Shown: positions 33,334 to 42,823, counted from the stretch's first letter. The stretch: 64,000 nucleotides of DNA from JBCBGF01 sp039193455 (GCA_039193455.1 JBCCWO010000001.1:248001-312000), one strand, 5' to 3'. Numbers and translations: made by a program. The notes: generated by a model not told the origin, from the sequence alone.

Positions 33334-34197
33334 TTAGCCCCGGGCCTCAAGGGCGCGCACCACCAGTTGATCAAGGTCTTCGGGCGTCGTGATCGTCGCC
33401 ACATCCGCCGCCTGCAATGTCACGCCCCAACGCTCGGCCATGGCGCGGTAGCGAGGCTGGCGATGGGCAAGCGCGCTGGCAAAGGCCCAACGCACGAAGG
33501 CATCGGGATCGACCGCATCTTCTGAAACCCCGGTTTCCGCGCGGTACGTCGCCCAGGCGTTGTGCAGGAAGTCGGGTTGATAATACATCGGCTTGGGATC
33601 GCGATCGAAACGGCCCACAAGTTCGGCGCTTTGCGCCTCGGTTCCTTCGATCCAGGCAATCAAAAGATGCTCGGAAAGTGCCGTCAGCACCGGATCGTCC
33701 GGATCCTCTGGGTCCACCACTTCACACAGCGAGCCGGAGCTGTCGCAGATGAAGTGGTCGTACCCATAAAGCTGTTTGGCCCGGTCGATGAAATGCGCCG
33801 TGTCCAGCATCGCGCTGATCTCGGCCTGCCGGTGCAGGTCCTGTCGGCGCATGTATTCGTCGAACGGCAACCCGCCCTTTGCCGGATCGCCGGGCTTGCC
33901 CAGATACATCGACAATGGCGCGAGATTGTCGAAGGTGATGTTCGAGGCGATGTAGATCGAATCCGACCGCAAGAGGTCGGCCAGATACGGCACGCCCATG
34001 GCCTGCGCCTTAAAGCTGTCGGCGATATGCTCGCCCATGTACCGCGTGCCGATCCGGTAATCGACCGAGTAATGAAACCATCCGCCGGAGGCGCGCAAAA
34101 GGTTCGAGATATGCGTTTTGCCCAGGCCCGACATCCCGAAAAGCAGGATACGTTTGGCCGGGGCGTCGGCCCAGTCTTGCGGCGTACGGTAGATCAT
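33334..34197 (-). CDS. P-loop ATPase/kinase-like protein of unknown function
   Basis: A 287-residue protein with Walker A GMSGLGKT at 21-28 near the N-terminus, a DYRIGTRYMG segment, and an acidic HFICDSSGSLCEVVDPEDPDDP region that could be Walker B. The overall plan resembles nucleotide or small-molecule kinases, but I do not recognise a named family. I believe similar genes recur in Rhodobacterales. It is 40 bp upstream of metA on the same strand, possibly co-transcribed. Confidence 0.72.
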   Translation of the reverse strand: MIYRTPQDWADAPAKRILLFGMSGLGKTHISNLLRASGGWFHYSVDYRIGTRYMGEHIADSFKAQAMGVPYLADLLRSDSIYIASNITFDNLAPLSMYLGKPGDPAKGGLPFDEYMRRQDLHRQAEISAMLDTAHFIDRAKQLYGYDHFICDSSGSLCEVVDPEDPDDPVLTALSEHLLIAWIEGTEAQSAELVGRFDRDPKPMYYQPDFLHNAWATYRAETGVSEDAVDPDAFVRWAFASALAHRQPRYRAMAERWGVTLQAADVATITTPEDLDQLVVRALEARG

Positions 34198-34257
34198 GCG
34201 CGGTCCCTCATCGCGTCCGTGTGGTAGCGGCGCGCGCGGGGCGGGGCCAGCGCTAAT

Positions 34258-35187
34258 TCAGGTGGCGGGGTGGTTGGAGCCCTGGCTGTTGCGCCGCCGC
34301 AGAAGCCGCCCGTCTAGGATCAGAAGCCCGATGCCAAGGATCGCAAAGCCAAGGTAGGCGCGCGGATGCAATGCCTCGTCCAGCACCCAGGCCCCGAGGA
34401 CGATGGCCACCGGCGGGATCAGAAGGGTGCACAACAGCAAATTGCCCGCCCCAGCGCTGGCGAGGACGCGGTAGTACAGCAGGTAGGCCAGCGCCGTGCC
34501 AATCAGCGCGTAATAGCCAATCGCCCCCCATGTCCGTGCCGCCAGGTCGAGCGTCAGCGGTCCTTCGACCATCCAGGCCAGCGGGATCATGATAATTGCA
34601 GACGACGACAGCATCCCGGCGGCGGCAACCTGTGGCGGCACATCGGACAGCCAGGCCCGCGCCCAGGCCCCGGCCAGCGCATAGCACATCGTGCCCGCCA
34701 AAACCGCAATCTGGGCGAACGAGCGCAGATCGAACTGCGCCAGGTTGGTCAGACCAATCGCGGTTGCCACGCCTAGAAAGCCCAAAACCACGCCAACCCC
34801 ACGGCGCAGGGTCAGGCGTTCATCGGCAAAGACGAGCGCTGCGACGATGACGCCGAAGACCGCCGTCGCCGCATTCAGGATCGATGTCAGACCGGTCTCG
34901 ATATGAAGCTGCCCCCAGGCCATCAGCGAAAACGGCAGAACGTTGTTAAGCAGGCCCATCACCGCGAACCCCGCCCAGATCCTCGGCGACCGGGGCAGGG
35001 GGATCCGCAAGGCAAAGACCACGCCCCACAATACCAGCGCCGCCCACCCCACGCGATGGGCCACGGAGGTGAAAACTCCGATCTCGTCCAGCGCGATCCG
35101 GATTGACAGGAAGGAGCCGCCCCAGATCACCGACAGAAGGATCAACTCGGCCCAGGCGCGGGGCGATAAGGTCTTTTGCGGTGCCAT
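34258..35187 (-). CDS. DMT superfamily EamA-type transporter
   Basis: A 309-residue protein with ten predicted helices in two EamA repeats: ELILLSVIWGGSFLSIRIALDEIG, then GAIGYYALIGTALAYLLYYRVLA and a C-terminal IPPVAIVLGAWVLDEALHP. Metabolite exporter of unknown specificity. The ATG at 35187 is preferred to an upstream GTG at 35214. Confidence 0.87.
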   Translation of the reverse strand: MAPQKTLSPRAWAELILLSVIWGGSFLSIRIALDEIGVFTSVAHRVGWAALVLWGVVFALRIPLPRSPRIWAGFAVMGLLNNVLPFSLMAWGQLHIETGLTSILNAATAVFGVIVAALVFADERLTLRRGVGVVLGFLGVATAIGLTNLAQFDLRSFAQIAVLAGTMCYALAGAWARAWLSDVPPQVAAAGMLSSSAIIMIPLAWMVEGPLTLDLAARTWGAIGYYALIGTALAYLLYYRVLASAGAGNLLLCTLLIPPVAIVLGAWVLDEALHPRAYLGFAILGIGLLILDGRLLRRRNSQGSNHPAT

Positions 35188-35240
35188 GTGGCGGGGTGTA
35201 CCGCCCGTCACCAAGCGCCGCGACCCGGAACCTGCGCAAG

Positions 35241-35268
35241 AAAAAGGCCCCGTCGAAGCGGGGCCCTT
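35241..35268 (-). terminator. Rho-independent terminator of the FadL-like gene
   Basis: On the minus strand GGCCCCG, loop CTTCGA, CGGGGCC is followed by TTTTT. It lies 20 bp past the stop of the 35287-36423 gene. The CUUCG-type loop adds stability. Confidence 0.85.
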
Positions 35269-35286
35269 TCGATCTTTGCGGGGATG

Positions 35287-36423
35287 CTAAAGCTTGAAGC
35301 CGATCCGGAAACCAATTCCGATGGCCTCGCCGTCGTCAAAATCGGTATCCAGCACGTTCCGCGCGCTGCCAAGCTGTGTGTAGCTGATGCCGCCGGAGAT
35401 TTTCATCTTGTCGTTCTCGTAGGTCGCGCCGACGTTTAGCCCAAGGCGCCCGTCAATAGGCCCGAGTGAGGTCAACTCGATGTCTTCCTGCGGCTCCCAG
35501 TTCACAGACACCGCTCCGGACCATTGATCGGTAAAGCGGCGCCCAACACCCAGCGTGTAGGTGATGTAGTCGCTGTCATAGGCGACGAGCGGGCGGCCGC
35601 TTGTGATGAGGATGTAGTCGGGGGGCGAAATTGCGAACTCTGACCAATCCACCCAATGAACCTGACCGAACAAAAGCGTGTTCTCGGCAATGCCTGTCTG
35701 GAAGTCGAGGGTAAGTGAATCGGGTGTCTCGAAGTCTGTTTGCGTCGCGTTCGGCCCGCCTAAACCGTCGCTATTCTCAATGGTGTCGAGGTCATGTTCG
35801 ATTTCAGAGCGATAAGTTAGGCCCACACGCAGGGCGATCTCGGGGATCGAGTAGGCTGCGCCGAAAGTATAGCCCAGCCCGTAGTCAGTCTCCGCTTCGA
35901 CCGAATACCCAATGCCCGGAAACAGGATTGAGGCGGATGGTGAAATCGATTGGAGAATAGGGCCGCCATAGACCTTTACATTGGCATTCACGTCGTATGC
36001 CAAAAGAGCGGTCAGCGCGTAGCTTTCCACATCAGCGGCAGAGCCATTATAGACCGCGCTCACATCAGGCAGACCTGCGCTTGCGGTGGCGTATTGGGTA
36101 TTGGCTCCGTAGGGCTGATTTACAATGAACGCATAGGACAGCGCGTCGTTGATATCGGCCTTATACGCTGCCCCAAACTGAGCATAGCTTTGCAGCAAGT
36201 CACCGGTGTTGCCGGTCAATGGCAGGGGACCACCAAAGGTCGGCGGGACAAGCCCGTCATCCCCCGACAATTCCGGGTTCACGTAAACGGCGCTGAATTC
36301 CAGATACCGCCCGTCTTCAAACAGCGGTGCGACACTTGTGATAGAGCGTTCAAGACCACCTGCAAACGCAGACGTGCCCACGAAGGTCAGCGTTGTGCTG
36401 ACCAGCAAAAGATGGCGTGACAT
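35287..36423 (-). CDS. OmpP1/FadL/TodX family outer membrane protein
   Basis: A 378-residue protein with a signal peptide (MSRHLLLVSTTLTFVGTSAFA) and alternating beta-strands of a FadL-type barrel, e.g. DALSYAFIVNQPYGANTQY, EIALRVGLTYRSEIEHDL, TLLFGQVHWVDWSEF and a terminal IGIGFRIGFKL. FadL proteins import hydrophobic compounds such as fatty acids across the outer membrane. No long-chain acyl-CoA synthetase is adjacent. It has its own upstream region and a strong terminator. Confidence 0.87.
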   Translation of the reverse strand: MSRHLLLVSTTLTFVGTSAFAGGLERSITSVAPLFEDGRYLEFSAVYVNPELSGDDGLVPPTFGGPLPLTGNTGDLLQSYAQFGAAYKADINDALSYAFIVNQPYGANTQYATASAGLPDVSAVYNGSAADVESYALTALLAYDVNANVKVYGGPILQSISPSASILFPGIGYSVEAETDYGLGYTFGAAYSIPEIALRVGLTYRSEIEHDLDTIENSDGLGGPNATQTDFETPDSLTLDFQTGIAENTLLFGQVHWVDWSEFAISPPDYILITSGRPLVAYDSDYITYTLGVGRRFTDQWSGAVSVNWEPQEDIELTSLGPIDGRLGLNVGATYENDKMKISGGISYTQLGSARNVLDTDFDDGEAIGIGFRIGFKL

Positions 36424-36529
36424 GGTCCCTCCCTCGACGTGTCACCGGCAAAGTTTGTTGGGGATAGCGGTGCGTTCGCGCGGGGGTCAATTTATGACGC
36501 AACGTCACCGTGAACTTTGTGCCGTAGCG

Positions 36530-37435
36530 TCACAAATTCTTCACACGACGCGTTTCTGCCCAGATATTGAGGTAGTTGCCGGCGAAAATCACCGCCGCGC
36601 CGAGCAGGACAAAACCGTCGAGCGGCTCGCGATAAAACAGCATGCCGACCACCGCGATCAGTGGCAGACGCAGGAAATCCATCGGAACGACTACAGTCGC
36701 GGGCGCGACGCGCAAGGCGTTCGTGACGCAGAGATGCGCAAAAAGACCCGCACAGCCGATCAATGTGAGCCATGGCCAGGCCGCCAGCGAGGGCCAGGCG
36801 ATATCGCCATCGAACCCCGCCGCCATCAAACCGAGGCCGAGTTGGATCACCGTCAGCCAAAACAGGATACAGGTCACCGTTGCGGTCCGGGTCAGCATCT
36901 TGGTGAAGATATGCGTGCAGGCAAACCCGATGGCCGAGCCGGCGGCGGCAAGGACACCGATGCTGACGCCGTCAACGCCGGGCCGGGCGACAATCAGCAC
37001 GCCGACAAATCCGAGGATCGCCGCAATGATGCGCATGCGCGTCAGCCCTTCGCCCAAAAGCAGGGGCGCCAGCAGGATCACCCAGATAGGCGAGGTAAAT
37101 TCCAGCGCGAAAAGCTGTGCCAGCGGGATCAGGGTGAGCGCGTAGAACCACAGGTTCTGCCCCGTGAAGTGACAGACGTTGCGCGCCACATGCAGCGGCA
37201 GGCGATGCGCATCGATCTCGCCCAACCGCCCCAGCGCGCCGCCGATGGCAACCACCAGAATGACGCCGATCACCGAGCGGTAGAGCATCACCTCGAAGGT
37301 ATCGAGCTCCAGGCTGACCGCGCGCCCAGCCACCGCCATCGCCGAAAATGCCCCGATGGCGCCCGTCATCCAGAGCGCGCCCAAAAGCGGGCGGTCGGGG
37401 AGGGGGGTGTTCATGGTGTTGGTGGCGCCGCTCAT
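36530..37435 (-). CDS. DMT superfamily EamA-type transporter (second copy)
   Basis: A 301-residue protein with ten helices and two EamA repeats (LYRSVIGVILVVAIGG, NLWFYALTLIPLAQLFALEFTSPIW; HLCVTNALRVAPATVVVPMDFLRLPL, IFAGNYLNIWAE). The motif content suggests the RhaT/S-adenosylmethionine-uptake-like branch, but specificity is not assignable. It is clearly different from the 34258-35187 transporter. Confidence 0.86.
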   Translation of the reverse strand: MSGATNTMNTPLPDRPLLGALWMTGAIGAFSAMAVAGRAVSLELDTFEVMLYRSVIGVILVVAIGGALGRLGEIDAHRLPLHVARNVCHFTGQNLWFYALTLIPLAQLFALEFTSPIWVILLAPLLLGEGLTRMRIIAAILGFVGVLIVARPGVDGVSIGVLAAAGSAIGFACTHIFTKMLTRTATVTCILFWLTVIQLGLGLMAAGFDGDIAWPSLAAWPWLTLIGCAGLFAHLCVTNALRVAPATVVVPMDFLRLPLIAVVGMLFYREPLDGFVLLGAAVIFAGNYLNIWAETRRVKNL

Positions 37436-37511
37436 CGCGGGCAGGGGGGCTGATCGGGGGACATTGCCCCGGCTTTAACCGGTGCGCCCGGTCAAGCCAA
37501 CGCGAAACGGC

Positions 37512-38141
37512 TTAGCGCAGCCAGGGATCCACCTGCTCCCGCGGGGCGCCCGCCAGATCGGCGATCGATGCGCCCGCGGCACGCGCCACGTTGAAGGGCC
37601 ATTTCACACCCTCAAGCAGCAAACCAAGCGTGATGTTCATCGGCCCTTCGTCGGCCGCGACAAGCGTGATGTTCTGGAACCCGGCCCACCGAAAGCTCGC
37701 CCAGCTGCGGGGCAAATGGTAACGGTTGGTGACCACGACAACGCGCATGTCCGGGGTGATCTGTTCCAGATCCATGGTAAAGCGCGCGTTTTGCAGCGTC
37801 GATTGCGACGCGCCTTCGATCAAGATCGCCTCTTCCGGCACGCCCGCGTCAACCGCGTGGTTGGCCATCCGCTGTCCAGCGGACGGCAAGACCTCTTCCG
37901 CGATCCCACCCGACATCACCATGAGTGGTGCAATTCCCGCCTCAAACAGGGCGATGCCCCGGTCTGTGCGATCTACGGTTTCCCCGCCAAAGGGCACATC
38001 CATGGCGCCGGGACCGGACAGGACGACGATCACATCCGCCTGCGGCAGGGGATCGGGATCGGCATGCGTATAGATGTACCCCGCCGTTCCGGCCAGCGAC
38101 AGGCCGACGAGCATGAGGATCAGGGCAGTCAGACGGCGCAC
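37512..38141 (-). CDS. YdcF family (DUF218) protein with N-terminal membrane anchor
   Basis: A 209-residue protein with an N-terminal helix (LTALILMLVGLSLAGTAGYIY) and a DUF218 domain: ADVIVVLSGPG, RTDRGIALFEAG, MVMSGG, ILIEGASQSTLQNA and VVVVTNRYHLPRSWASF. Related proteins act in envelope polysaccharide or vancomycin-sensitivity pathways; the exact activity is unknown. Confidence 0.87.
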   Translation of the reverse strand: MRRLTALILMLVGLSLAGTAGYIYTHADPDPLPQADVIVVLSGPGAMDVPFGGETVDRTDRGIALFEAGIAPLMVMSGGIAEEVLPSAGQRMANHAVDAGVPEEAILIEGASQSTLQNARFTMDLEQITPDMRVVVVTNRYHLPRSWASFRWAGFQNITLVAADEGPMNITLGLLLEGVKWPFNVARAAGASIADLAGAPREQVDPWLR

Positions 38142-38219
38142 GTGGACCTCCGCTTCAAAAGCATTCGCGCGGGGTTAATCAGCAAAAGCAGGCGTTTATG
38201 TGGCCGGACAAGGAGCCGG

Positions 38220-39776
38220 CTATTCCCATTCAATCGTTCCGGGCGGTTTAGATGTTACATCATACGTCACCCGATTGACTCCCGGAACTTCGTTAATGAT
38301 CCGTGTCGCAGTCTCGCCAAGAAACTCATGGCTGAACGGGTAATAATCCGCCGTCATCCCATCCACGCTGGTCACTGCGCGCAAGGCGCAGGCGTAATCA
38401 TAGGTGCGTCCGTCGCCCATAACGCCCACGGTGCGAACGGGCAGGATCGCGACGAAAGCCTGCCAAATCTCATCATAAAGCCCGTGTTTGCGGATCTGGT
38501 CGATATAGACCGCATCGGCCTTGCGCAGGATATCAAGCTTCGGTCGGGTGATCTCCCCCGGGCAGCGGATCGCGAGACCAGGCCCGGGGAAGGGGTGGCG
38601 ACCGATGAAGTGTTGCGGCAGCCCAAGCTCGCGCCCGAGCGCGCGCACTTCGTCCTTGAAGAGTTCGCGCAGCGGTTCGACGAGTTTGAGGCCCATCTTC
38701 TCGGGCAGACCGCCCACATTGTGGTGGCTTTTGATCGTAACCGAAGGCCCGCCTGAAAAGCTGACCGATTCAATCACATCGGGGTAGAGCGTGCCCTGGG
38801 CCAGAAACTCAGCCCCGCCCACAGACGCTGCATGTTTCTGAAAGACATCGATAAACAGCTTGCCAATGGTCTTGCGCTTGGTTTCCGGGTCGCTGACCCC
38901 GTCGAGCGCGCCCAAGAACAGCTCCTGCTCGTCGGCATGGATCAGCGGCATGTTGTAGTGGTCTCGAAACATCGACACGACTTCTTCGGCCTCGCCCTGC
39001 CGCAAGAGGCCGTGATCGACAAAGACGCAGGTCAGCTGTTCGCCGATCGCCTCGTGAATGAGGACCGCAGCGACCGAGCTGTCGACACCGCCAGACAGCG
39101 CGCAGATGACCTTGCCATCGCCGACCTGGTCGCGGATCTTTTGGATCGCTTCCTCGCGATACGCGCCCATCGTCCAATCGCCCGTAAACCCGGCCAGTTG
39201 CACGAAATTCTGGTAGAGCCGCGCGCCGTTCGGGGTGTGATGGACCTCAGGGTGAAATTGTACGGCATAGAACTGGCGCGCCGGATCGGCGGTGATCGCA
39301 TAGGGTGCGCCGGGCGAGGTGGCGTAGACCTCAAAGCCATCCGCGATTGCGGCGACGTGGTCGCCATGGCTCATCCATACCTGTTCTTTGCCCGTGTCGA
39401 ACCACCCATCGAGCAGCGGAAGCGTCGCGGCCATAGGTTCAACATAAGCCCGCCCGAACTCGGCAGTGCCCTGGCCCCGTTCGACCCGGCCGCCAAGCTC
39501 TTGCATCATCACCTGCTGCCCGTAGCAGATCCCCAGGATTGGAACGCCGAGGTCAAACACGCTGCGCGGTGGCCGCGGCGAGTCTGCGTCGATCACGCTG
39601 GCCGGGCCACCGGAAAAGATCACGGCCTTGGGCCGAAACTCGGCAAGAAACGCGTCTGTGACGGTTTGGTAGGGGTGGATTTCGCAGTAAACACTCAGCT
39701 CCCGCAGCCTGCGTGCGATCAACTGGGTGACCTGACTTCCGAAATCGATGATGAGAAGGCGGTCATGCTCTGGCAT
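38220..39776 (-). CDS. guaA: GMP synthase (glutamine-hydrolysing)
   Basis: Converts XMP to GMP. The 518-residue protein has a class I amidotransferase domain with Cys84 (LGICYGQQ) and the downstream His-Glu pair (FHPEVHHT). The synthetase P-loop is SGGVDSS, and the C-terminal dimer domain ends in KPPGTIEWE. An upstream ATG at 39782 is also possible. I see no guanine-type riboswitch upstream. Confidence 0.97.
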   Translation of the reverse strand: MPEHDRLLIIDFGSQVTQLIARRLRELSVYCEIHPYQTVTDAFLAEFRPKAVIFSGGPASVIDADSPRPPRSVFDLGVPILGICYGQQVMMQELGGRVERGQGTAEFGRAYVEPMAATLPLLDGWFDTGKEQVWMSHGDHVAAIADGFEVYATSPGAPYAITADPARQFYAVQFHPEVHHTPNGARLYQNFVQLAGFTGDWTMGAYREEAIQKIRDQVGDGKVICALSGGVDSSVAAVLIHEAIGEQLTCVFVDHGLLRQGEAEEVVSMFRDHYNMPLIHADEQELFLGALDGVSDPETKRKTIGKLFIDVFQKHAASVGGAEFLAQGTLYPDVIESVSFSGGPSVTIKSHHNVGGLPEKMGLKLVEPLRELFKDEVRALGRELGLPQHFIGRHPFPGPGLAIRCPGEITRPKLDILRKADAVYIDQIRKHGLYDEIWQAFVAILPVRTVGVMGDGRTYDYACALRAVTSVDGMTADYYPFSHEFLGETATRIINEVPGVNRVTYDVTSKPPGTIEWE

Positions 39777-39825
39777 GGGCATGCATTAGGCAGGCCGCCG
39801 TCCAAGCGCAAGGGCGATCCGCGCC

Positions 39826-41022
39826 TCAGGCGGAGAGCGCGTGAGGGGCCGCAGATCTGGCGAGGGCCCGCTGGCACCAGTGCGCGTCGGCATAGGGGTA
39901 ACAGGGGGGCAGGGGCACCAATAGGCTGCCCCCCAGACTTGGCGCAACTAGCGGACCGGGCCGCAGCGTTTCGCAAGGAACACCGTTGGCCCAAACGATA
40001 AGATGCGCGTCGGTCAGCACATGGAAGTAACGCATGCGGTCTTTGCCTTCCGCGATCTGCGCCCCGCCAGTGCCATGGCGTAGCAATTGCTCGGCCCGTA
40101 CCAAACGCCGATCGGCGCCGTGATCGATCAACGCGCAGTGCTGACGCGAGAGATATAGATCGCGCGCAGCCTCCAAGTGTCCGCGCGGGATCCTGATCGG
40201 CAGCCAGTCCGGGCAGGCCGCGAGCGTGCTGGCGGAGACCTCGGTCTCGAAAACATCGCGCAGGGAGACCGGCGGCCCGCCGAGGCGCAACACCGCATCG
40301 CCGGGGCGCAAGGTTTCCACGGGGCGCGGGCCGGAGGGCGTGCGGATGAGGGTTCCCGCGCCAAAACACGGGATTTGGCCGGGTGCGCATGTGGGTGTGT
40401 CAAACACTTGAAGCCGGGAAATCTCGCCATCGAAAAAGCCGGTCACGGTAGCGGACGCCCGGTTGCCCAACCACGCTGGCGCAGCGCCCAGCAGCAAAGG
40501 GCCAAAGTTTCCGGCCAGACAGTAGTGGCTTGGCATGAAGGCGACCTCGACGCCGTCCACCAGCAATCGGCTGCCCTCCGGGTCCCAAGCATAGGCCACG
40601 CGCGCCGGGGTGCCGACCTCAATGCAGCCGCCGGTCAGGCGGGTGTGTCGGGTGATCCCCCGATGGAGGGCACACACCCGACCATCGGGATGGATGGAGA
40701 TCGTGAGGTTTGCCGCCTGACCGTCACGCACCAGACCACCGGACAGTAACGTGTGGGGCGCGTTGAACGCTAGTCCGGCGCTACGCCCCGGGCTGGGCGC
40801 GTATTGGGTGAACTCGATGACCAGCGTCCCTTTGCGCAGGCCCAAGATCGGGTTGGCTGGCAATTCGACATAGTCGCCCAGCCCGTCGAACCAGACCGCA
40901 CCATCCCCATCCGTGACCGCGCCGCCGCGCAGCCAAGCTGTGCCAACGGTCCCGGCAACGCCCCCAGCAACCCGGTCGCAGCCGGGGGCCTCGTTGAACC
41001 GAAAATCGAGAAGCTTTGCCAC
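39826..41022 (-). CDS. LamG-like plus Hint domain protein
   Basis: About 398 residues. The N-terminal half is a concanavalin/LamG-like sandwich (WFDGLGDYVELPANP, GTLVIEFTQYAPS, NLTISIHPDGRV, FFDGEISRLQVFD). The C-terminal half is a Hint domain starting at CFGAGTLIRTPSGPRPVETLRPGD, with SRQHCALI and HVLTDAHLIVWANG. Such Hint proteins are frequent in Rhodobacterales, where autoprocessing as in hedgehog/inteins is suspected but mostly untested. No signal peptide seen; a GTG at 41022 is the likely start, an ATG at 41142 the alternative. Divergent from the mttB-like gene. Confidence 0.75.
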   Translation of the reverse strand: MAKLLDFRFNEAPGCDRVAGGVAGTVGTAWLRGGAVTDGDGAVWFDGLGDYVELPANPILGLRKGTLVIEFTQYAPSPGRSAGLAFNAPHTLLSGGLVRDGQAANLTISIHPDGRVCALHRGITRHTRLTGGCIEVGTPARVAYAWDPEGSRLLVDGVEVAFMPSHYCLAGNFGPLLLGAAPAWLGNRASATVTGFFDGEISRLQVFDTPTCAPGQIPCFGAGTLIRTPSGPRPVETLRPGDAVLRLGGPPVSLRDVFETEVSASTLAACPDWLPIRIPRGHLEAARDLYLSRQHCALIDHGADRRLVRAEQLLRHGTGGAQIAEGKDRMRYFHVLTDAHLIVWANGVPCETLRPGPLVAPSLGGSLLVPLPPCYPYADAHWCQRALARSAAPHALSA

Positions 41023-41204
41023 CGCAGCCCGCCAGATCACCGTGTCGGGGCAACCTGCACTTTGATGTGTGGATTTTTGGTTTCGGGCGGCTTCGGCAGA
41101 GAATCTCCGCCAAATGTCGATTTCGCACCGGAAAGGCCGCAAACAGCCGGAACGCGGCGGGCGGCTCGGCTATCGGGGGAAGGATCGACAACAAAGGGCG
41201 ACAG

Positions 41205-42743
41205 ATGGCAGAGGCACGAACCCGTCGGCGTGGGGGCGGAGGCGCGGCGCGGCGCGCAGAGCGGACCGCCGTGCGCATTGAAACCGCCCGCTATATCGAG
41301 CGCAATATCCCCAATCTGGACATCCTGTCGGACGAAGCCATCGAGATCATCGAAGCCAACGCGGAAACCGTGCTGGAAGAGATCGGTGTCAGCTTTGTCG
41401 AGAACCCGGCCGCGCTGGACCGGTGGCGGGACGCCGGGGCCGATGTTGACGGTGAAAGGGTGCGCCTGCCCAAGGGATTGGCTCGCAAGCTGTGCGCAAC
41501 GGCGCCGGCAAGTTTTACCCAACATGCCCGCAACCCCGAGCGCTCGGTCGAGATCGGCGGCAAAAACCTTGTCCTTGCCCCGGTCTACGGCCCGCCTTTT
41601 GTTCGCGATGCGGCAGGGGGACGCCGCTATGCCACGCTCGCTGATTTCCAGAACTTCGTGAAGCTGGGCTACATGTCGAAATGGCTGCACCATTCCGGCG
41701 GAACCGTGTGCGAACCGACCGATGTGGCCGTCAACAAGCGCCACTTCGATATGCTGCTGGCCCATATGGAACTGTCGGATAAGCCCTTTATGGGGTCCGT
41801 GACCGAACCCAGCCGGGCGCGCGACAGCGTGGAGATGTGCGAAATCCTGTTCGGCAAAGAGTTTGTTGCCGACAACACGGTGATGACCTCGCTCATCAAC
41901 ATCAACTCACCGATGACGTTCGACGGCGTCATGATGGGCGCGCTGGAGATCTATGCCGCCGCCAATCAGGCCGCGATCATCTCACCCTTTATCGTCGGCG
42001 GTGCGATGGCGCCGGTTTCGGTGGCCGGCACGCTGACCCAGGTGCTGGCCGAGGTCATGGCAGGCGTGGCCTATAGCCAACTGATCCGCCCCGGCGCCCC
42101 GGTGATCTTCGGGGCCTTCGTCACATCGATCGACATGAATTCAGGCGCGCCGACGTTCGGGACACCGGAAGCCGCGCAGATCACCTACGGGGCAGGACAA
42201 CTGGCCCGACGGCTCGGGCTTCCGTTCCGCAGTGCGGGATCGTTCTGCGGCTCAAAACTGCCCGATGCACAGGCCGCGTATGAGACGGCGAATTCGCTGA
42301 ACGCGGGGCTGTTGTCCGGCGTGAACTTCATGCTGCACGCCTGCGGTTGGCTTGAAGGCGGATTGGTGGCGTCCTACGAGAAGTTCGTGATGGATGCCGA
42401 CCAACTGGGTGTGCTGCACCGCCTGGCCGCGGGCGTCGACATGTCCGAGAACGGGCAGGGGATGGACGCGCTGCGCGAGGTCGGGCCCGGCGGGCACTAC
42501 CTGGGATGCGCGCACACGCAAGCCAACTTCAAAGATGCGTTCTGGCGGACGGACGTCCTGGATTACAAACCCTACGAGACCTGGGAAGAAGAGGGCGGTC
42601 GCGACACGCAGGCCCTGGCCACCGCGCGTGTCGAAAAGCTGTTGCAAGACTACCAGCAACCGATGCTCGATCCATCCATTGCCGAGGCATTGCGCGCCTA
42701 TGTGGCAAATCGAAAAGCGGAAATGCCGGATAGTTTCACTTAG
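41205..42743 (+). CDS. MttB-family methyltransferase (non-pyrrolysine type)
   Basis: A 512-residue TIM-barrel protein of the trimethylamine methyltransferase family: SDEAIEIIEANAETVLEEIGVSF, INSPMTFDGVMMGALEIYAAANQAAIISPFIVGGAM and GAQLARRLGLPFRS-like blocks. It has no in-frame TAG, so it lacks pyrrolysine. Such members act on quaternary amines such as glycine betaine with a corrinoid protein, but no corrinoid gene is adjacent. The ATG at 41205 begins MAEARTRRRGG; the longer frame from 41016 overlaps the divergent Hint gene. Confidence 0.88.
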   Translation: MAEARTRRRGGGGAARRAERTAVRIETARYIERNIPNLDILSDEAIEIIEANAETVLEEIGVSFVENPAALDRWRDAGADVDGERVRLPKGLARKLCATAPASFTQHARNPERSVEIGGKNLVLAPVYGPPFVRDAAGGRRYATLADFQNFVKLGYMSKWLHHSGGTVCEPTDVAVNKRHFDMLLAHMELSDKPFMGSVTEPSRARDSVEMCEILFGKEFVADNTVMTSLININSPMTFDGVMMGALEIYAAANQAAIISPFIVGGAMAPVSVAGTLTQVLAEVMAGVAYSQLIRPGAPVIFGAFVTSIDMNSGAPTFGTPEAAQITYGAGQLARRLGLPFRSAGSFCGSKLPDAQAAYETANSLNAGLLSGVNFMLHACGWLEGGLVASYEKFVMDADQLGVLHRLAAGVDMSENGQGMDALREVGPGGHYLGCAHTQANFKDAFWRTDVLDYKPYETWEEEGGRDTQALATARVEKLLQDYQQPMLDPSIAEALRAYVANRKAEMPDSFT

Positions 42744-42823
42744 GCGCATTCACTCCGTTCTGCAAAAGCTTCACTTCCGCCAGTAGCGCAATCATAACGC
42801 GAACGTGACGTACGGCGGAATAA

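Noticed and set aside
36338..38756. Long plus-strand ORFs opposite the DMT, YdcF and guaA genes
   Set aside because: They are antisense to well-supported genes and have shadow-type composition.
39777..39825. Purine riboswitch upstream of guaA
   Set aside because: The gap to the next gene is about 50 bp and shows none of the conserved three-way junction sequence.
38832..40001. 389-residue plus-strand ORF
   Set aside because: Antisense to guaA; no protein-family features.
41205..42743. Pyrrolysine-containing trimethylamine methyltransferase
   Set aside because: No internal TAG exists in the frame, and no pyrrolysine genes are seen.
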